Below, in pieces: positions 63,178-64,000 of a DNA stretch of 64,000 bases. The stretch lies in the NCBI RefSeq assembly GCF_024585265.1, contig NZ_CP036533.1:7573001-7637000 (forward strand), in the 5' to 3' direction. Every line of letters begins with the position of its first letter. Positions within the stretch are counted from its first letter, which is position 1. Origin of the DNA: Bradyrhizobium sp. WBAH42. GTDB taxonomy: Bacteria; Pseudomonadota; Alphaproteobacteria; Rhizobiales; Xanthobacteraceae. The notes below the pieces were generated by a model, which worked only from the letters and a program-made list of their open reading frames with translations, had not been told where the DNA came from and searched no databases. A program made the translations under genes and the position numbers.

Positions 63178-63192
63178 GCTTTCGAGGTATCG

Positions 63193-64000
63193 ATGGTGCG
63201 TCCCCGGCCTTCGCTCAATGCGCTGCGTGCCTTCGAGGCGACGGCGAGATTGCGCAGCATGACTGCCGCGTCGGTGGAATTGTCCGTCACCCATGGGGCG
63301 GTTAGCCGGCACATCCGATCGCTGGAGGAATTGCTCGGTGTCCCGCTATTGGTGCGAGGGTCGTCCTCCACAGACCCGACGCCGGAGGGGATTCGTCTGG
63401 CGGAAGGACTATCTGGCGCATTTAGCCTTATCGACGCGAGTGTAGAGCAAATCCTGCCGGGGCCGCTGACGGTTTCATGTTCTGCGACCATCATGATGTA
63501 TTGGCTGATTCCCCGCCTCGCAGCCTTCCACGACGCTCACAGAGGCATCGATCTCCAGTTCAACTTGAACTACGACCAGGTAGATTTCATTCGTGACAAG
63601 GTCAGTATTGCTATCCGTTCAAGTACCATCGCACCGCCGCGGGACGTAGTCATCAAGGAGCTTGCGCGGGAGTGGATTTCCCCGGTTTGCGCAGCTTCTT
63701 ACGCCAAGGCCAACAGCCTGAATGATCCGGATGATATCGCGGGGTGCCGTTTGCTCGGCACGCGAACACGCCCGGAGGCTTGGTCAGATTGGCTGGATGA
63801 GATGCGGTTGAAGCAGGATATCCGCATTCAAGAGTCGTATGATCACTTCTATCTTCTCATCCAGGCGGCGCTATGCGGGCTGGGCTTGGCGCTGGTCCCG
63901 ACGATGTTCGTCTTGGAGGAGATCAATAGCGGCAGACTGATTGCGCCCTTTGGCAGCATCCCCGGTAAACGCACCTTAATGCTATGGACGGCGCCCCACG
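63193..64000 (+). CDS. LysR family regulator (cut by window end)
   Basis: At least 269 residues, continuing past the window. The front is a winged helix of the GcvA-like type (RPSLNALRAFEATARLRSMT, VTHGAVSRHIRSLEELLGVP), followed by the effector-binding domain (LTVSCSATIMMYWLIPRLAAF and GLGLALVPTMFVLEE). It is divergent from BKACE and probably controls it. Confidence 0.9.
   Translation, partial: MVRPRPSLNALRAFEATARLRSMTAASVELSVTHGAVSRHIRSLEELLGVPLLVRGSSSTDPTPEGIRLAEGLSGAFSLIDASVEQILPGPLTVSCSATIMMYWLIPRLAAFHDAHRGIDLQFNLNYDQVDFIRDKVSIAIRSSTIAPPRDVVIKELAREWISPVCAASYAKANSLNDPDDIAGCRLLGTRTRPEAWSDWLDEMRLKQDIRIQESYDHFYLLIQAALCGLGLALVPTMFVLEEINSGRLIAPFGSIPGKRTLMLWTAPH

Overview
The window looks like a chromosome segment of a GC-rich, metabolically versatile alphaproteobacterium, most likely Bradyrhizobium or a close relative. 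This rests on protein style, the NAD-linked formate dehydrogenase of the FdsGBA type, many orphan ABC/TRAP/TTT binding proteins, dispersed palindromic repeats and an integrase beside a tRNA gene. The assignment is by recognition, not by search.

Positions 1-26,400 are ordinary core-like DNA. In order: an MFS-PlsC-AMP-ligase fusion (phospholipid re-acylation), tcuBA with a divergent GntR regulator, a HupE/UreJ protein, a YbaK-type deacylase, and a formate dehydrogenase / molybdenum cofactor block. That block holds fdsA, a fused fdsGB, a TusA-like protein, moeA, mobB, fdhD, mobA, a MoeA-PBP fusion, a second MoeA-like protein, a TupA-type tungstate-binding protein and an HTH-PBP regulator. Three orphan solute-binding proteins follow (branched-chain type, TAXI, Bug).

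Positions 26,740-39,200 are a decayed integrative island. It starts at tRNA-Ile2(CAT) with a tyrosine integrase and an excisionase-like protein, and then holds almost only wreckage. The remains are HipA, a DUF1837/HamA (Hachiman-type) defence nuclease split by an IS3-family element with an exact 3-bp target duplication, a truncated partner gene ended by a second IS, mmsA, transposase scraps, PolX and a GMC oxidoreductase. One small intact DUF1508 gene and a striking cluster of GGTGCCA repeats also lie here.

Positions 39,190-51,420 are an accessory catabolic cluster. It encodes a crotonase-fold protein, a three-subunit molybdenum hydroxylase, a metallo-beta-lactamase-fold lactonase, an SDR, an acyl-CoA ligase, a tandem HxlR regulator, a binding protein, a 4-hydroxybutyryl-CoA dehydratase (AbfD) homologue and CoxG. 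The same operator-like motif lies before its first gene and before the binding protein, which suggests one regulon. The proposed logic is lactone or heterocycle oxidation, ring opening, CoA activation, radical dehydration and beta-oxidation. The last three genes are damaged: a 54-bp micro-inversion in the binding protein and single-base shifts in abfD and coxG.

Positions 51,560-64,000 hold lrgAB, a GntR regulator with two operator-like repeats, and a sugar catabolic cluster: a ribose-type ABC transporter, two aldose 1-dehydrogenase-like AKRs, a lactonase-like MBL protein, a third AKR, a beta-keto acid cleavage enzyme and a LysR regulator cut by the window end. I infer uptake of a sugar, oxidation to a lactone, hydrolysis, and later C-C cleavage.
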